DNA of 64,000 nt from Pseudomonadota bacterium (GTDB taxonomy: Bacteria > Pseudomonadota > Gammaproteobacteria > Burkholderiales > Burkholderiaceae_C): the NCBI GenBank assembly GCA_020161775.1, contig JAIUOW010000008.1:1-64000 (forward strand), read 5' to 3'. Position numbers and translations under genes: made by a program. Under the pieces are notes generated by a model. The model did not search any database. It was not told where the DNA came from and saw nothing but the letters and a program-made list of their open reading frames with translations. Shown in pieces: positions 35,601 through 42,987 of the stretch (position 1 is its first letter; each line of letters begins with the position of its first letter).

Positions 35601-36175
35601 CACCTGCAGCACCAGCCGCAGATGCCGCGCCTGCACTCTCACCTTCCGCGTCTGCGCCGCCGCCTTCACCCGCTCCCGCGAGTGCGGACGCAGCACCGGC
35701 TGCATCACCGCCTCCCGCTGCAACGCCTGCGGCGCCCACGTCACCCGCTACAGCGCCAGCACCGGCCATGACGCCACCGGCAACAGCGCCCGCACCCGCT
35801 CCCGCACCTACGCCTGCGCCGGGCGACGCAACACCGCCTGCATCACCGCCGGCAACACCCGATCCGCTGGGTCAGCCCGCGACCGAGCCCGCAGGCACCC
35901 CGCCACCCGCAGCACCCGCCACACCACCCGGCCCGGCCGCGCCACCATCGGGCGCGCCTGCCCCATCAGCACCACCTGGTACAGCCCCGACTCCCGCACC
36001 AGCACCCGCCCCCGGCCCACATGCACCAGCCGATGCCCTGAAAGACGCGCTGGGCAATGCGGGCACCGACCCCGCCGCTGCATCACCACTCAAAGACGCC
36101 GCAGCTGCGGCTGCCGAAAAGAAGAAGCTGCTGGACATGCTCAAGCAGGCAGCGGGTGATGCGCCAAAGGGTTGA
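32663..36175 (+). CDS. Giant coiled-coil protein with Pro/Ala-rich tail (1170 aa)
   Basis: GTG start at 32663, 12 nt after the upstream gene. Residues 1 to about 880 are nearly all amphipathic helix in heptad-like spacing, with recurring IDG/VDAV units (for example AVIDGVVSQVDAIATDVSAS) and few aromatics. Residues 885-910 are Lys/Glu-rich (EAKEAGKEAAKEEAKDATKE). About 915-1125 is an almost pure Pro/Ala/Ser/Thr tail, and the final 45 residues form another Ala/Lys helix (EKKKLLDMLKQAAGDAPKG). No signal peptide or transmembrane helix. The build resembles tape-measure, apolipoprotein-like or structural filament proteins. Function unknown. Confidence 0.7.
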   Translation: MQFVTKATTTISEGAARVVDAVGTATTTLQTELASGITDASTAITTVSGQIDELVTQLQQLATPVNPQTLVAPLPPALSSIQADLSSLVGSLAGMGTRLAAAGQNLAGITGDVQGVVATVQGVPQRLVAIRPDVTPFPPRLLSVASDAQALGQRLQALRDVAAARTELQTGTAALQSQVDGTQEDLGAVIDGVVSQVDAIATDVSASVDAVIQRVDAAVATLEQEIDGLMTQVDGFKGRAHEIALLVAAPVVAVEAAIDGVAARIEAVGQVIDGILQTVDAQISRLDTIVSAINDVIDAAVQGVDDAIELMKQSLDDVIAEIDGIKATLQSLPERFQPVHDKIDEAQALIEDIKARVEDFVERADAALSQASRELDQADVRCDNAIAVCTKYITRAPALVAARALFMGVKASIPGIQVTIAGARSAVRTAGATATGLLDQALVIVGQLRDALEKVIEQVRQAIAKVVAVLDKVRAALEAAKDQMDQASAKLHEAADQVKAVPVKLVEKVRAGRDTFVQLTQPREKVDMVHAQVLAIKGRAVTPVRTQVEAAEARVVQTIEDAQAKMQVPVDQVKDKIALLRSKIAELQTKIKEPAQKLKALMDDLKEKLMAQVANARAKLDELLAKAEAQVAGAAGQAQEAAGPLAQAAQEAQAAVAQIQAAAQQAQGSVDALAGQLNSLQDEMKAALEAAGGAVKNAADSAAAMKEDFESAGQAASDRANTALAGLAALVTAHSPLQDELQTAQDSANAQAAQAASAGAAQREQLAEAQRQFAQLLQQAQDAIAPPADEAKRVQAEMDEQLAAVAAEADALREQVVAAEKDMAAQTAKAQEEVTAKRDEGQEAIEASRAKVEAAQSQTNAARADVVSAESIVAAEVVKNGGEPPKKDEAKEAGKEAAKEEAKDATKEAGAPAPAPAPAGSAAETAAPSPSPAPAPGAAAAPAPATAPGQAPAPPSGAPAPAEAASPAPATEPAAEPVSAPAAPAADAAPALSPSASAPPPSPAPASADAAPAASPPPAATPAAPTSPATAPAPAMTPPATAPAPAPAPTPAPGDATPPASPPATPDPLGQPATEPAGTPPPAAPATPPGPAAPPSGAPAPSAPPGTAPTPAPAPAPGPHAPADALKDALGNAGTDPAAASPLKDAAAAAAEKKKLLDMLKQAAGDAPKG

Positions 36176-36289
36176 GAGCATGCGTCTCATCAGGTCGGGG
36201 GAGTCAAGGGATTGACTACGCCCGTTCGGGTAAACATGCCCTTTCGTTGACCACGCTGGAGAAGTAGCGCCGGCTCTTGCGGAGCATGG

Positions 36290-36310
36290 ATTGCGGGTCG
36301 AGCCCGCAAT
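36290..36310. repeat. Dispersed-type palindrome in the 36176-36336 gap
   Basis: ATTGCGGG (36290-36297) and CCCGCAAT (36303-36310) pair perfectly around TCGAG. The CATTGCGGG-CCCGCAATCC form is common in proteobacterial intergenic repeats. It lies between the convergent coiled-coil and nitroreductase-like genes and has no U-tract. The rest of this 161-nt gap shows no gene. Confidence 0.5.
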
Positions 36311-36336
36311 GACAGACACGTCATGAGCGGAATCCG

Positions 36337-37509
36337 TCACACCACAAACGCCCTCAACGGCCGGCGCGGCGTCGCCGGTGCGGGCACCGCCGTGTAGCCC
36401 AGCCGGCAGAACATCTGCACCGTTTCATCGTCCGCCGTCTTGGGCGCCGGCCGGCCCAGCATCAGCTGGTGGGCGCGCTCGTAGTGCGGCGCCATTTCTG
36501 CGAACTCCTGCAGCGCCTGGCTCATGGGGTGCATGCCCACGCCCAGCGCCGTGGCCTGCAGCTGCAGGCGCACATAGGCGCGGCCGGCATTGACCTGGTC
36601 GGCGCGGCGGTTGCGGCCGGTCAGCCACACAAAGCCCATGGCGGTGCGGCTGTGGCCTTCAAAGCGGGTCATCATGGTCTTGTAGGCCTCGCTGCCTTCG
36701 GCGGGCGGGTTCTTGCGGTCAAACATGCCCACCGCGTCCACCGCGCGGATGAACGGGCTGTTCAGGCTGATGCCGTCGCGGTGCTCCAGTATTTCGCCCG
36801 GCCCCACGCGCGTGAGGTGCACGCTTTCCATCACGGTGCGCGGCGTCAGCAGCTCTACTTTGGCTGATTGCCAGCACAGCTCGCGCAGCGGGCCCAGAGC
36901 AGCCGCGTCCACCGTGCCAGCGGCCTGGATGCCGTCACGGGCCATGCCCGCCTTCAGCGCGCGCAGCGTGTCGGCGGATACTGGCCGCGTGGTGTCAAAG
37001 TCGCTCTTGGGCGTGTGGCGGTTCAGGACGTGGGCAAACAGCGGGTCGCGCGTGCCACCGGGCTGCAGGGTGATGCGCGCAATCGGCCTGCGGTCCCAGT
37101 CCTTCAGGCTGGCGCCCAGCTCGCCTTGCGGCCACAGCGCCACGTGAGCCGCCAGGCCCTGCCCGGCCAGCGCCATGACCAGCAGTTCCAGGAAGGCACC
37201 GTGGCCGATCAGGATCTGGCGGCCATACGGGTCGGTGTGCGGCAGCACGCGCTCGCGGTCGGTGTACAGCGTGATCACGTTGGGTTCACGCAGGTCCACC
37301 AGCCAGGGCTGCAGGTTGTGCGGGTTGGGCGCGGTGATGGCGTAGGCCACGGCACGCTTGCGAGGATCAGTTTCCGCGCCGGGGCCGTTCCACGCCTCGA
37401 CGGCGGCCGCCGGGTAGGCGCTGCTGATGGAGCAGCCGGCGATGGGGGCTGCAGCAGCAGCGGCAATCACGCCACCACCGGCCAGGCGGATGAAGTTGCG
37501 ACGGTCCAC
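36337..37509 (-). CDS. Tat-exported nitroreductase-family protein
   Basis: GTG start at 37509 with AAGGA 9 nt upstream; 390 residues. The N-terminus VDRRNFIRLAGGGVIAAAAA is a twin-arginine signal and APIAGCS a possible lipobox, so a folded, cofactor-containing protein is probably exported. The body has TAPNPHNLQPWLVDL and RAYVRLQLQATALGVGMHPM, reminiscent of FMN nitroreductases. Substrate unknown. The upstream gene ends 43 nt before its start on the same strand. Confidence 0.72.
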   Translation of the reverse strand: MDRRNFIRLAGGGVIAAAAAAPIAGCSISSAYPAAAVEAWNGPGAETDPRKRAVAYAITAPNPHNLQPWLVDLREPNVITLYTDRERVLPHTDPYGRQILIGHGAFLELLVMALAGQGLAAHVALWPQGELGASLKDWDRRPIARITLQPGGTRDPLFAHVLNRHTPKSDFDTTRPVSADTLRALKAGMARDGIQAAGTVDAAALGPLRELCWQSAKVELLTPRTVMESVHLTRVGPGEILEHRDGISLNSPFIRAVDAVGMFDRKNPPAEGSEAYKTMMTRFEGHSRTAMGFVWLTGRNRRADQVNAGRAYVRLQLQATALGVGMHPMSQALQEFAEMAPHYERAHQLMLGRPAPKTADDETVQMFCRLGYTAVPAPATPRRPLRAFVV

Positions 37510-37552
37510 GGGGTTTTCCTTCAAGGTATGGCGGGGAAGACAAGGCAGCGGA

Positions 37553-38557
37553 TCAGGCCGTCGCCACGGGCGTGGCCCGGGCCTGGCGACCCAGCAGGCC
37601 CAGATCACGCAGCGACTGGCGCACCGCGTCGTCAAACGGCGTGCGCGGCTCGTCACCGATCAGGTTGCACAGCGTGTGGTTGTGCAGCCGGTGCGGCGTG
37701 CGCCACAGGTAGCGCATCTCGGCCAGCGCGGCCAGGGTGGGCAGAACCAGGCCCGCCACACGCAGCAGGGGCCAGGGCATGCGGCGCACGCGCAGTGCGC
37801 GCTCTGCGGGCAGCCAGCCCTGGTCCCACGCCACGCTGGTCAGCGCATCGACCCATTGCTGGCCGATGACGGTGTGGCCGGCAAAGTGCAGCTGTGCAAA
37901 TGCATCCAGCCGGCTGCGCTGCTGCGCCACCTTCACAAAGCTGCGCGCCAGGTCGGGCAGGTAGGCCCAGGGCGTGGCCACGTCCAGCGGGCCGGGCCAG
38001 GTGACGCGGCCACGCAGCAAGTCCTTGGCCACGGCCTGGTCCAGCCACGATCCGGTGCCGCTGCCAAAGAAGTCGCCCGCGCGGATGACGACGGCGCGCA
38101 AACCTTCGTGTGTGGCCGCCCGCAGCCGCTGCTCCATGGCAATGCGGATGCGGCCCTTCACGCCGGTGGCTGCCTGCGCCGTGTCTTCGCGCAGCAGCGC
38201 CGGCATGCTTTCGCCAAAGTTGTAGACGTTGCCCGGCATCATCAGCGTGGCGCCCAGCGCCTGGCTGGCGCGGATGGCTGATTCCAGCAGCGCGGGGGCT
38301 TGCGTGCGCCAGGCCTGGTGGGTGTACACCGGGTTCAGGGCGTTGACCACCACGGCTGCGCCGCGCGCCGCATGGACCAGGGCCGCCGTGTCGGACGGCG
38401 CCAGCCCCAGCCAGTGCACCCCCGCAATGGCCGGGCCCTGCGCGCCGGGGCGCACCTGGCCCAGCACCTGCCAGCCCGCGCGGGCAAAGGCGCGGGCCGC
38501 AGCCTGGCCGAAGCGGCCGCGGGCGCCAAGAATGAGGACGGTGGATGCGTGGGTCAT
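37553..38557 (-). CDS. NAD(P)-dependent epimerase/dehydratase-like protein
   Basis: A 334-residue protein with an N-terminal Rossmann motif (TVLILGARGRFGQAAARAFA) and atypical-SDR features such as VHAARGAAVVVNALNPVYTH and MMPGNVYNFGESMPAL. The start at 38557 follows a weak GGA. The usual YxxxK dyad of classical SDRs is not obvious, fitting the extended/atypical NmrA-like group. It is divergent from a LysR gene that probably controls it. Substrate unknown. Confidence 0.75.
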   Translation of the reverse strand: MTHASTVLILGARGRFGQAAARAFARAGWQVLGQVRPGAQGPAIAGVHWLGLAPSDTAALVHAARGAAVVVNALNPVYTHQAWRTQAPALLESAIRASQALGATLMMPGNVYNFGESMPALLREDTAQAATGVKGRIRIAMEQRLRAATHEGLRAVVIRAGDFFGSGTGSWLDQAVAKDLLRGRVTWPGPLDVATPWAYLPDLARSFVKVAQQRSRLDAFAQLHFAGHTVIGQQWVDALTSVAWDQGWLPAERALRVRRMPWPLLRVAGLVLPTLAALAEMRYLWRTPHRLHNHTLCNLIGDEPRTPFDDAVRQSLRDLGLLGRQARATPVATA

Positions 38558-38648
38558 GAGGGTTCCGTGTGAGGTGACGATGAGGGTGATTGTGGAAATG
38601 GAACGCGCGTTACACAATTGCCTATCTGTCGATACCTGAATTTCAAAA

Positions 38649-39536
38649 ATGAATAACAACTTCGACTGGGCGCTGGTGCGTTCCTTCCTGGCCGCGCTGG
38701 AACAGGGCAGCCTGCTGGGCGCGGCCCGGGTCATCCAGGCCAGCCAGCCCACCATCGGCCGCCACATTGCCGAGCTGGAAAGCCAGCTCGGCGTGGTGCT
38801 GTTCGAGCGCACCGGCCGCGGCTTGCTGCCCACCGAAACCGCCTTGCGCCTGGCCGATGCAGCCCGCGCCATGGAGGCCGGCGCGCACCAGCTGGCGCGC
38901 AGCGTGTCGGGTGCTGACAGTGCTGGGGTCGCCGGCACGGTGCGCATCACGGCCAGCCAGCCGGTGGCTTGCTACCTGCTGCCGCCGCTGCTGGCCCAGA
39001 TGCGGCTGGCGCTGCCGCAGGTGCAGGTGGCGCTGGTGGCCAGCAATGCCGTCAGCAACCTGCTGCGGCGCGAGGCGGACATTGCGGTGCGCATGGTGCA
39101 GCCCGACCAGGCCACGCTGGTGGCCAAACGGGTGGGCAAGGTGTCGCTGAGCGCCTGCGCGCACCAGGACTACCTGCGCCGGCGCGGCATGCCGCGCCAG
39201 CCCACCGACCTGCTGGCGCACGAGCTGGTGGGCGCCGACCGCAATGAAGACATCCTCAAGGGCTTCGCGGCCATGGGCTACCCGGTGACGCGCGAGCATT
39301 TCGCGTTTCGCACGGACGATCTGATCGCGTCCTGGCAGGCCGTGCGCAACGGCCTGGGCGTGGGCTTCATGGCCGACTACCTGATCCGCACCGACAGCGC
39401 CATCGTGCCGCTGCTGCCCATGCTGAAGATCCCGCCGCTGCCCGTGTGGCTCGCGGTGCACCGTGAGATCCGCACCAGCCGGCGCATCCGGGCGGTGTAC
39501 GATTTCCTCGCGCAAGCTATTCGCCTGGCACTTTGA
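38649..39536 (+). CDS. LysR family transcriptional regulator
   Basis: A 295-residue LysR regulator: DWALVRSFLAALEQGSLLGA and ASQPTIGRHIAELESQLGV form the helix-turn-helix, LFERTGRGLLPTETA the wing. It is divergent from the epimerase-like and nitroreductase-like genes across a 91-nt gap, where TATC-TGTC-GATA near 38625 could be part of its site. Autoregulation and control of the divergent pair are inferred from position. Confidence 0.92.
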   Translation: MNNNFDWALVRSFLAALEQGSLLGAARVIQASQPTIGRHIAELESQLGVVLFERTGRGLLPTETALRLADAARAMEAGAHQLARSVSGADSAGVAGTVRITASQPVACYLLPPLLAQMRLALPQVQVALVASNAVSNLLRREADIAVRMVQPDQATLVAKRVGKVSLSACAHQDYLRRRGMPRQPTDLLAHELVGADRNEDILKGFAAMGYPVTREHFAFRTDDLIASWQAVRNGLGVGFMADYLIRTDSAIVPLLPMLKIPPLPVWLAVHREIRTSRRIRAVYDFLAQAIRLAL

Positions 39537-39545
39537 AAGGCCCCC

Positions 39546-40037
39546 ATGCACCCGAACGAAGACACCCTCAACAAGTTCTACGCGGCCTTTGCCCGGCTGG
39601 ACCCGGACACCATGGCCCAGTGCTACGCGCCAGACGTGGCGTTTGACGACGAGGTTTTTTCGCTGCGCGGCAAGGAGGCCACCATGGGCATGTGGCGCAT
39701 GCTGTGCGAGGCCACGCGCGCCAAGGGCCTGCCCGACTGGAAGCTGGAGTACAGCGCCATCGAGGCCGACGCCACCACGGGCCGTGCCCACTGGGACGCG
39801 TACTACCGCTTCAGCGCCACCGGCCGGCTGGTGCTCAACCGCATTGACGCGGCGTTCACCTTCAACCCGCAGGGCCTGATCGCCACGCACCGCGACCGGT
39901 TTGACTTCTGGGCCTGGTCGCGCCAGGCGCTGGGCACGCCGGGCCTGCTGCTGGGCTGGACGCCGCTGCTGCGCAACAAGGTGCGCGCCACCGCCGCCGC
40001 CAACCTGGCGAAGTTCAACGCGGCCAAGGGGCGGTGA
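39546..40037 (+). CDS. NTF2-like (SnoaL-type) protein
   Basis: A 163-residue alpha+beta cone-fold protein: NEDTLNKFYAAFARLDPDTM then CYAPDVAFDDEVFSLRGKEA, with strands VLNRIDAAFTFNPQGLI and HRDRFDFWAWSRQ. Members bind or isomerise small molecules. It overlaps the dehalogenase gene by 1 nt (TGATG), so the two are co-expressed; it may be an accessory enzyme or a binding protein. Confidence 0.78.
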   Translation: MHPNEDTLNKFYAAFARLDPDTMAQCYAPDVAFDDEVFSLRGKEATMGMWRMLCEATRAKGLPDWKLEYSAIEADATTGRAHWDAYYRFSATGRLVLNRIDAAFTFNPQGLIATHRDRFDFWAWSRQALGTPGLLLGWTPLLRNKVRATAAANLAKFNAAKGR

Positions 40038-40930
40038 TGGGCTGGTTTGAGGGCTTTGAGTCGCGCAGCTTTGCGCTGAAGGAGTCCACGGCGTTTGCGC
40101 GCTTTGGCGGCAACCGCGGCAAGCCCGCGCTGCTGCTGTTGCATGGCTTTCCACAGACGCATGTGCTGTGGCACCGCGTAGCACAGGCACTGAAGGACGA
40201 CTTCTTCATCGTGATGCCCGACCTGCGCGGCTACGGCGATTCGTCCCATGCACCGGGCCTGCCCGACCACAGCAACTACAGCAAGCGCGCCCTGGCACAG
40301 GACGCGGTGGACGTGATGAACGCGCTGGGCATAGACAATTTCTACCTGTGCGGCCATGACCGCGGCGGCCGGGTGGCGCACCGGCTGGCGCTGGACCATG
40401 CGGCACGCGTGCAGAAGCTGTGCGTGATCGACATCGCTCCGACGCTCGATATGTACAACGCAACCGACATGCGGTTTGCCAGCTACTACTACCACTGGTT
40501 CCACCTGATCCAGCCCAGCCCCTTGCCAGAGACCATGATCGGCGGCAACGCGCGCGCCTACCTGCACGCCAAGCTCGGCGGCTGGGGCAGCGCGGGTCTT
40601 AGCTACATCGAGCCGCAGGCGCTGGCCGAATACGAGCGGTGCTTTTGCCGCGCCGAATCCATCCACACCGCGTGCGAGGACTACCGCGCCAGCGCCGGCA
40701 TCGACCTGGACCACGACCGCGAGAGCCGCACGCGCGGCGACAAGGTGGCCTGCGACATGCATGTGCTGTGGGGCGAGCGTGGTGTGGTCCACAAGCTGTT
40801 CAAGCCGCTGGACCTGTGGCAGGCCCAATGCGCAGGCCAGGTGACCGGCCAGGCCGTGGCTGCCGGGCATTTCATCCCCGAGGAGTTGCACGCGCAGACT
40901 GCGCAGGCGCTGGCCGGGTTCTTCCGCTGA
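40037..40930 (+). CDS. Alpha/beta hydrolase, probable fluoroacetate (haloacetate) dehalogenase
   Basis: A 297-residue alpha/beta hydrolase closely matching the active-site plan of fluoroacetate dehalogenases. The nucleophile elbow is GHDRGGR (Asp108), with Arg109 and Arg112 for the carboxylate. Asp132 (VIDIAP) would be the acid and His278 (AAGHFIP) the base. The halide pocket residues His153-Trp154 (YYYHWFHLIQP) and a tyrosine at about 216 (ACEDYRA) are also present. N-terminal LLLLHGFPQTHVLW supplies the oxyanion hole. Start at the ATG overlapping the NTF2-like stop. It should release fluoride and glycolate; not proven. Confidence 0.82.
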   Translation: MGWFEGFESRSFALKESTAFARFGGNRGKPALLLLHGFPQTHVLWHRVAQALKDDFFIVMPDLRGYGDSSHAPGLPDHSNYSKRALAQDAVDVMNALGIDNFYLCGHDRGGRVAHRLALDHAARVQKLCVIDIAPTLDMYNATDMRFASYYYHWFHLIQPSPLPETMIGGNARAYLHAKLGGWGSAGLSYIEPQALAEYERCFCRAESIHTACEDYRASAGIDLDHDRESRTRGDKVACDMHVLWGERGVVHKLFKPLDLWQAQCAGQVTGQAVAAGHFIPEELHAQTAQALAGFFR

Positions 40931-40937
40931 AGGCGCC

Positions 40938-42560
40938 ATGCTCAACCAACTCAACAACCATTACCCCGTGCGCTACACCGTGCTGGGGCTGTGCGCCTTT
41001 GGCCTGGCCTTGGCGCTTTTCAGCCTGGTTGCTTTTGGCGTGGGCTGGCTCGCGCTGCTGTGCTTTGGCGCGCTGCTGGCACTGGGGGTGTACGACATGC
41101 GCCAGTCGCGCCACGCCATCCTGCGCAACTACCCGGTCATTGGCCACCTGCGCTTTGCGCTGGAATACATCCGCCCCGAGATGCGGCAGTACTTCATTGA
41201 AAGCGACCGCGAGGCTGTGCCGTTCTCACGCGCACAGCGCTCGCTGGTGTACCAGCGCTCCAAGGGCGAGCCCGACAACCGCCCCTTTGGCACGCAGCTG
41301 GACGTGGGCGCCCAAGGCTATGAATGGGTCAACCATTCCATGCAGCCCACGCGGCTGGCGTCGCACGACTTTCGCGTGACCATTGGCACGGGCCGCGCAC
41401 AGCCGTACAGCTGCAGCGTGTTCAACATCTCGGCCATGAGCTTTGGCGCGCTGTCGGCCAACGCCATCCTGGCGCTGAACGCCGGTGCCAAGCGCGGCGG
41501 CTTTGCGCATGACACGGGCGAAGGCTCCATCTCGCAACACCATCGCGCGCACGGCGGCGATCTGATCTGGGAAATCGGCTCGGGCTACTTTGGCTGCCGC
41601 AACGACGACGGCAGCTTCAGCGAGGAACGCTTTGCCGCCAACGCCTTGGACCCACAGGTGAAGATGATCGAGCTCAAGCTGAGCCAGGGCGCCAAGCCGG
41701 GGCACGGCGGCATCCTGCCCGGCCCCAAGGTCACGCCCGAGATCGCGCTGGCGCGCGGCGTGCCGGTGGGCGTGGATTGCGTGTCGCCATCGACGCACAG
41801 CGCCTTCAGCACGCCGCTGGAGATGATGCATTTCATCGAGCGGCTGCGCACCCTGAGCGGCGGCAAGCCCACCGGCTTCAAGCTGTGCATCGGCCACCCC
41901 TGGGAATGGTTTGGCATCGTCAAGGCCATGCAGGAAACGGGCATCACGCCCGACTTCATCGTGGTGGATGGCGCCGAGGGCGGCACGGGTGCCGCGCCGC
42001 TGGAGTTCAGCGACCACGTGGGCGCACCGCTGCAGGAGGGCTTGCTGCTGGTGCACAACACGCTCACGGGCGTGGGCCTGCGCGGGCAAATCAAGCTGGG
42101 CTGCGCGGGCAAGGTGATCACGGCGTTTGACATCGCCCGCATGATGGCGCTGGGCGCCGATTGGTCCAACGCGGGGCGCGGCTTCATGTTCGCCCTGGGC
42201 TGCATCCAGGCGCAGGCCTGCCACACCGGCCATTGCCCCACCGGCGTGACCACACAGGACCCGCTGCGCCAGCAGGCGCTGGTGGTGCCCGACAAGGCCG
42301 AGCGCGTGTACCAGTACCACCGCAACACGCTGCATGCGCTGAAAGAACTGGTGCAGGCCGCCGGCCTGACGCACCCCAACGACATCACGGCCCACCACAT
42401 CGTGCGCCGCCTGGACGACACCGAAGTACGCCTGCTGGCCAACCTGCTGCCCCAGGTGCAGCCCGGCGCACTGCTGGACCGCGACATCAGCAGCCTGCAC
42501 AACGTGTTCAAGCTCTACTGGCCCAAGGCGCGGGCCGACAGCTTCAAGCTGGCGATGTAG
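40938..42560 (+). CDS. FMN-binding glutamate-synthase-family protein
   Basis: A 540-residue protein equivalent to the FMN/Fe-S synthase domain of GltB without an amidotransferase domain. An N-terminal hydrophobic hairpin (about residues 13-47, VLGLCAFGLALALFSLVAFG) would anchor it in the membrane. Barrel motifs include MSFGALSANAILALNAGAK, DTGEGSISQHHRAHGG, VDGAEGGTGAAPLEFSDHVG and the cysteine cluster CHTGHCPTGV. Without a glutaminase domain its nitrogen donor is unclear. Its 3' end overlaps the convergent PIN gene by 17 nt. Confidence 0.88.
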   Translation: MLNQLNNHYPVRYTVLGLCAFGLALALFSLVAFGVGWLALLCFGALLALGVYDMRQSRHAILRNYPVIGHLRFALEYIRPEMRQYFIESDREAVPFSRAQRSLVYQRSKGEPDNRPFGTQLDVGAQGYEWVNHSMQPTRLASHDFRVTIGTGRAQPYSCSVFNISAMSFGALSANAILALNAGAKRGGFAHDTGEGSISQHHRAHGGDLIWEIGSGYFGCRNDDGSFSEERFAANALDPQVKMIELKLSQGAKPGHGGILPGPKVTPEIALARGVPVGVDCVSPSTHSAFSTPLEMMHFIERLRTLSGGKPTGFKLCIGHPWEWFGIVKAMQETGITPDFIVVDGAEGGTGAAPLEFSDHVGAPLQEGLLLVHNTLTGVGLRGQIKLGCAGKVITAFDIARMMALGADWSNAGRGFMFALGCIQAQACHTGHCPTGVTTQDPLRQQALVVPDKAERVYQYHRNTLHALKELVQAAGLTHPNDITAHHIVRRLDDTEVRLLANLLPQVQPGALLDRDISSLHNVFKLYWPKARADSFKLAM

Positions 42561-42987
42561 AGGGTAACGCCAGCGTACGGCGTGCGGCGGCGCCGCGTGC
42601 CTGCAACCGCCGTGCCATGGCCAGCACGGCAGCGTCCTTGCTCAGCAACAGCGCGCCGTGGACCACGGCCAGGTCGATGAACTTCTGGTCGTCGGGGTCC
42701 TTGCAGGTGACGTCGGCCTTGGGGGCCACATCGACCAGGCGGGCATGATGGTCGAACTGCGCCAGCACGTCGGCGGCGCCCAGGCCGTAGAACACCAGCC
42801 GCGGCACGATCTGCGGGTAGCCCAGCACACGCTGCAGTTCGTCGCGCATGGGCTGGGTTGCGACCCAGCGCAACGCGCCAGAATCCAGCCCCTCACGTAC
42901 AGGCAGTGCCATCGTATCGCTGAACACAAACGCGTCCAGCACGATGTTCGTATCAATGACCAGTATTTGCGGCAACGGGCTTGTCAC
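42544..42987 (-). CDS. Orphan PIN-domain protein (putative toxin, RNase)
   Basis: A 147-residue PIN ribonuclease-like protein. Acidic residues for the metal site are in VIDTNIVLDAF, MRDELQRVLGYP and CKDPDDQKFIDLAV, with LSKDAAVLAMARRL following. No antitoxin frame is visible beside it. Its 5' end overlaps the end of the rlmL-like gene by 35 nt and its 3' end overlaps the glutamate-synthase-like gene by 17 nt. It may be a relic or a housekeeping nuclease rather than a toxin. Confidence 0.8.
   Translation of the reverse strand: MTSPLPQILVIDTNIVLDAFVFSDTMALPVREGLDSGALRWVATQPMRDELQRVLGYPQIVPRLVFYGLGAADVLAQFDHHARLVDVAPKADVTCKDPDDQKFIDLAVVHGALLLSKDAAVLAMARRLQARGAAARRTLALPSTSPA

Noticed and set aside
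31760..35769. Several 600-700-codon antisense frames opposite the coiled-coil module
   Set aside because: They arise from the regular codon pattern of the helical repeats; no start context, motif or promoter supports them.
35400..36060. Assembly artefact or frameshift in the Pro/Ala tail of the giant protein
   Set aside because: The frame stays open and returns to an ordinary charged helix at the C-terminus; codons vary, which argues against a collapsed tandem repeat.
42544..42987. A second complete toxin-antitoxin locus
   Set aside because: No antitoxin-sized frame with a DNA-binding or inhibitory pattern is found on either side of this PIN gene; both flanks are occupied by other genes.
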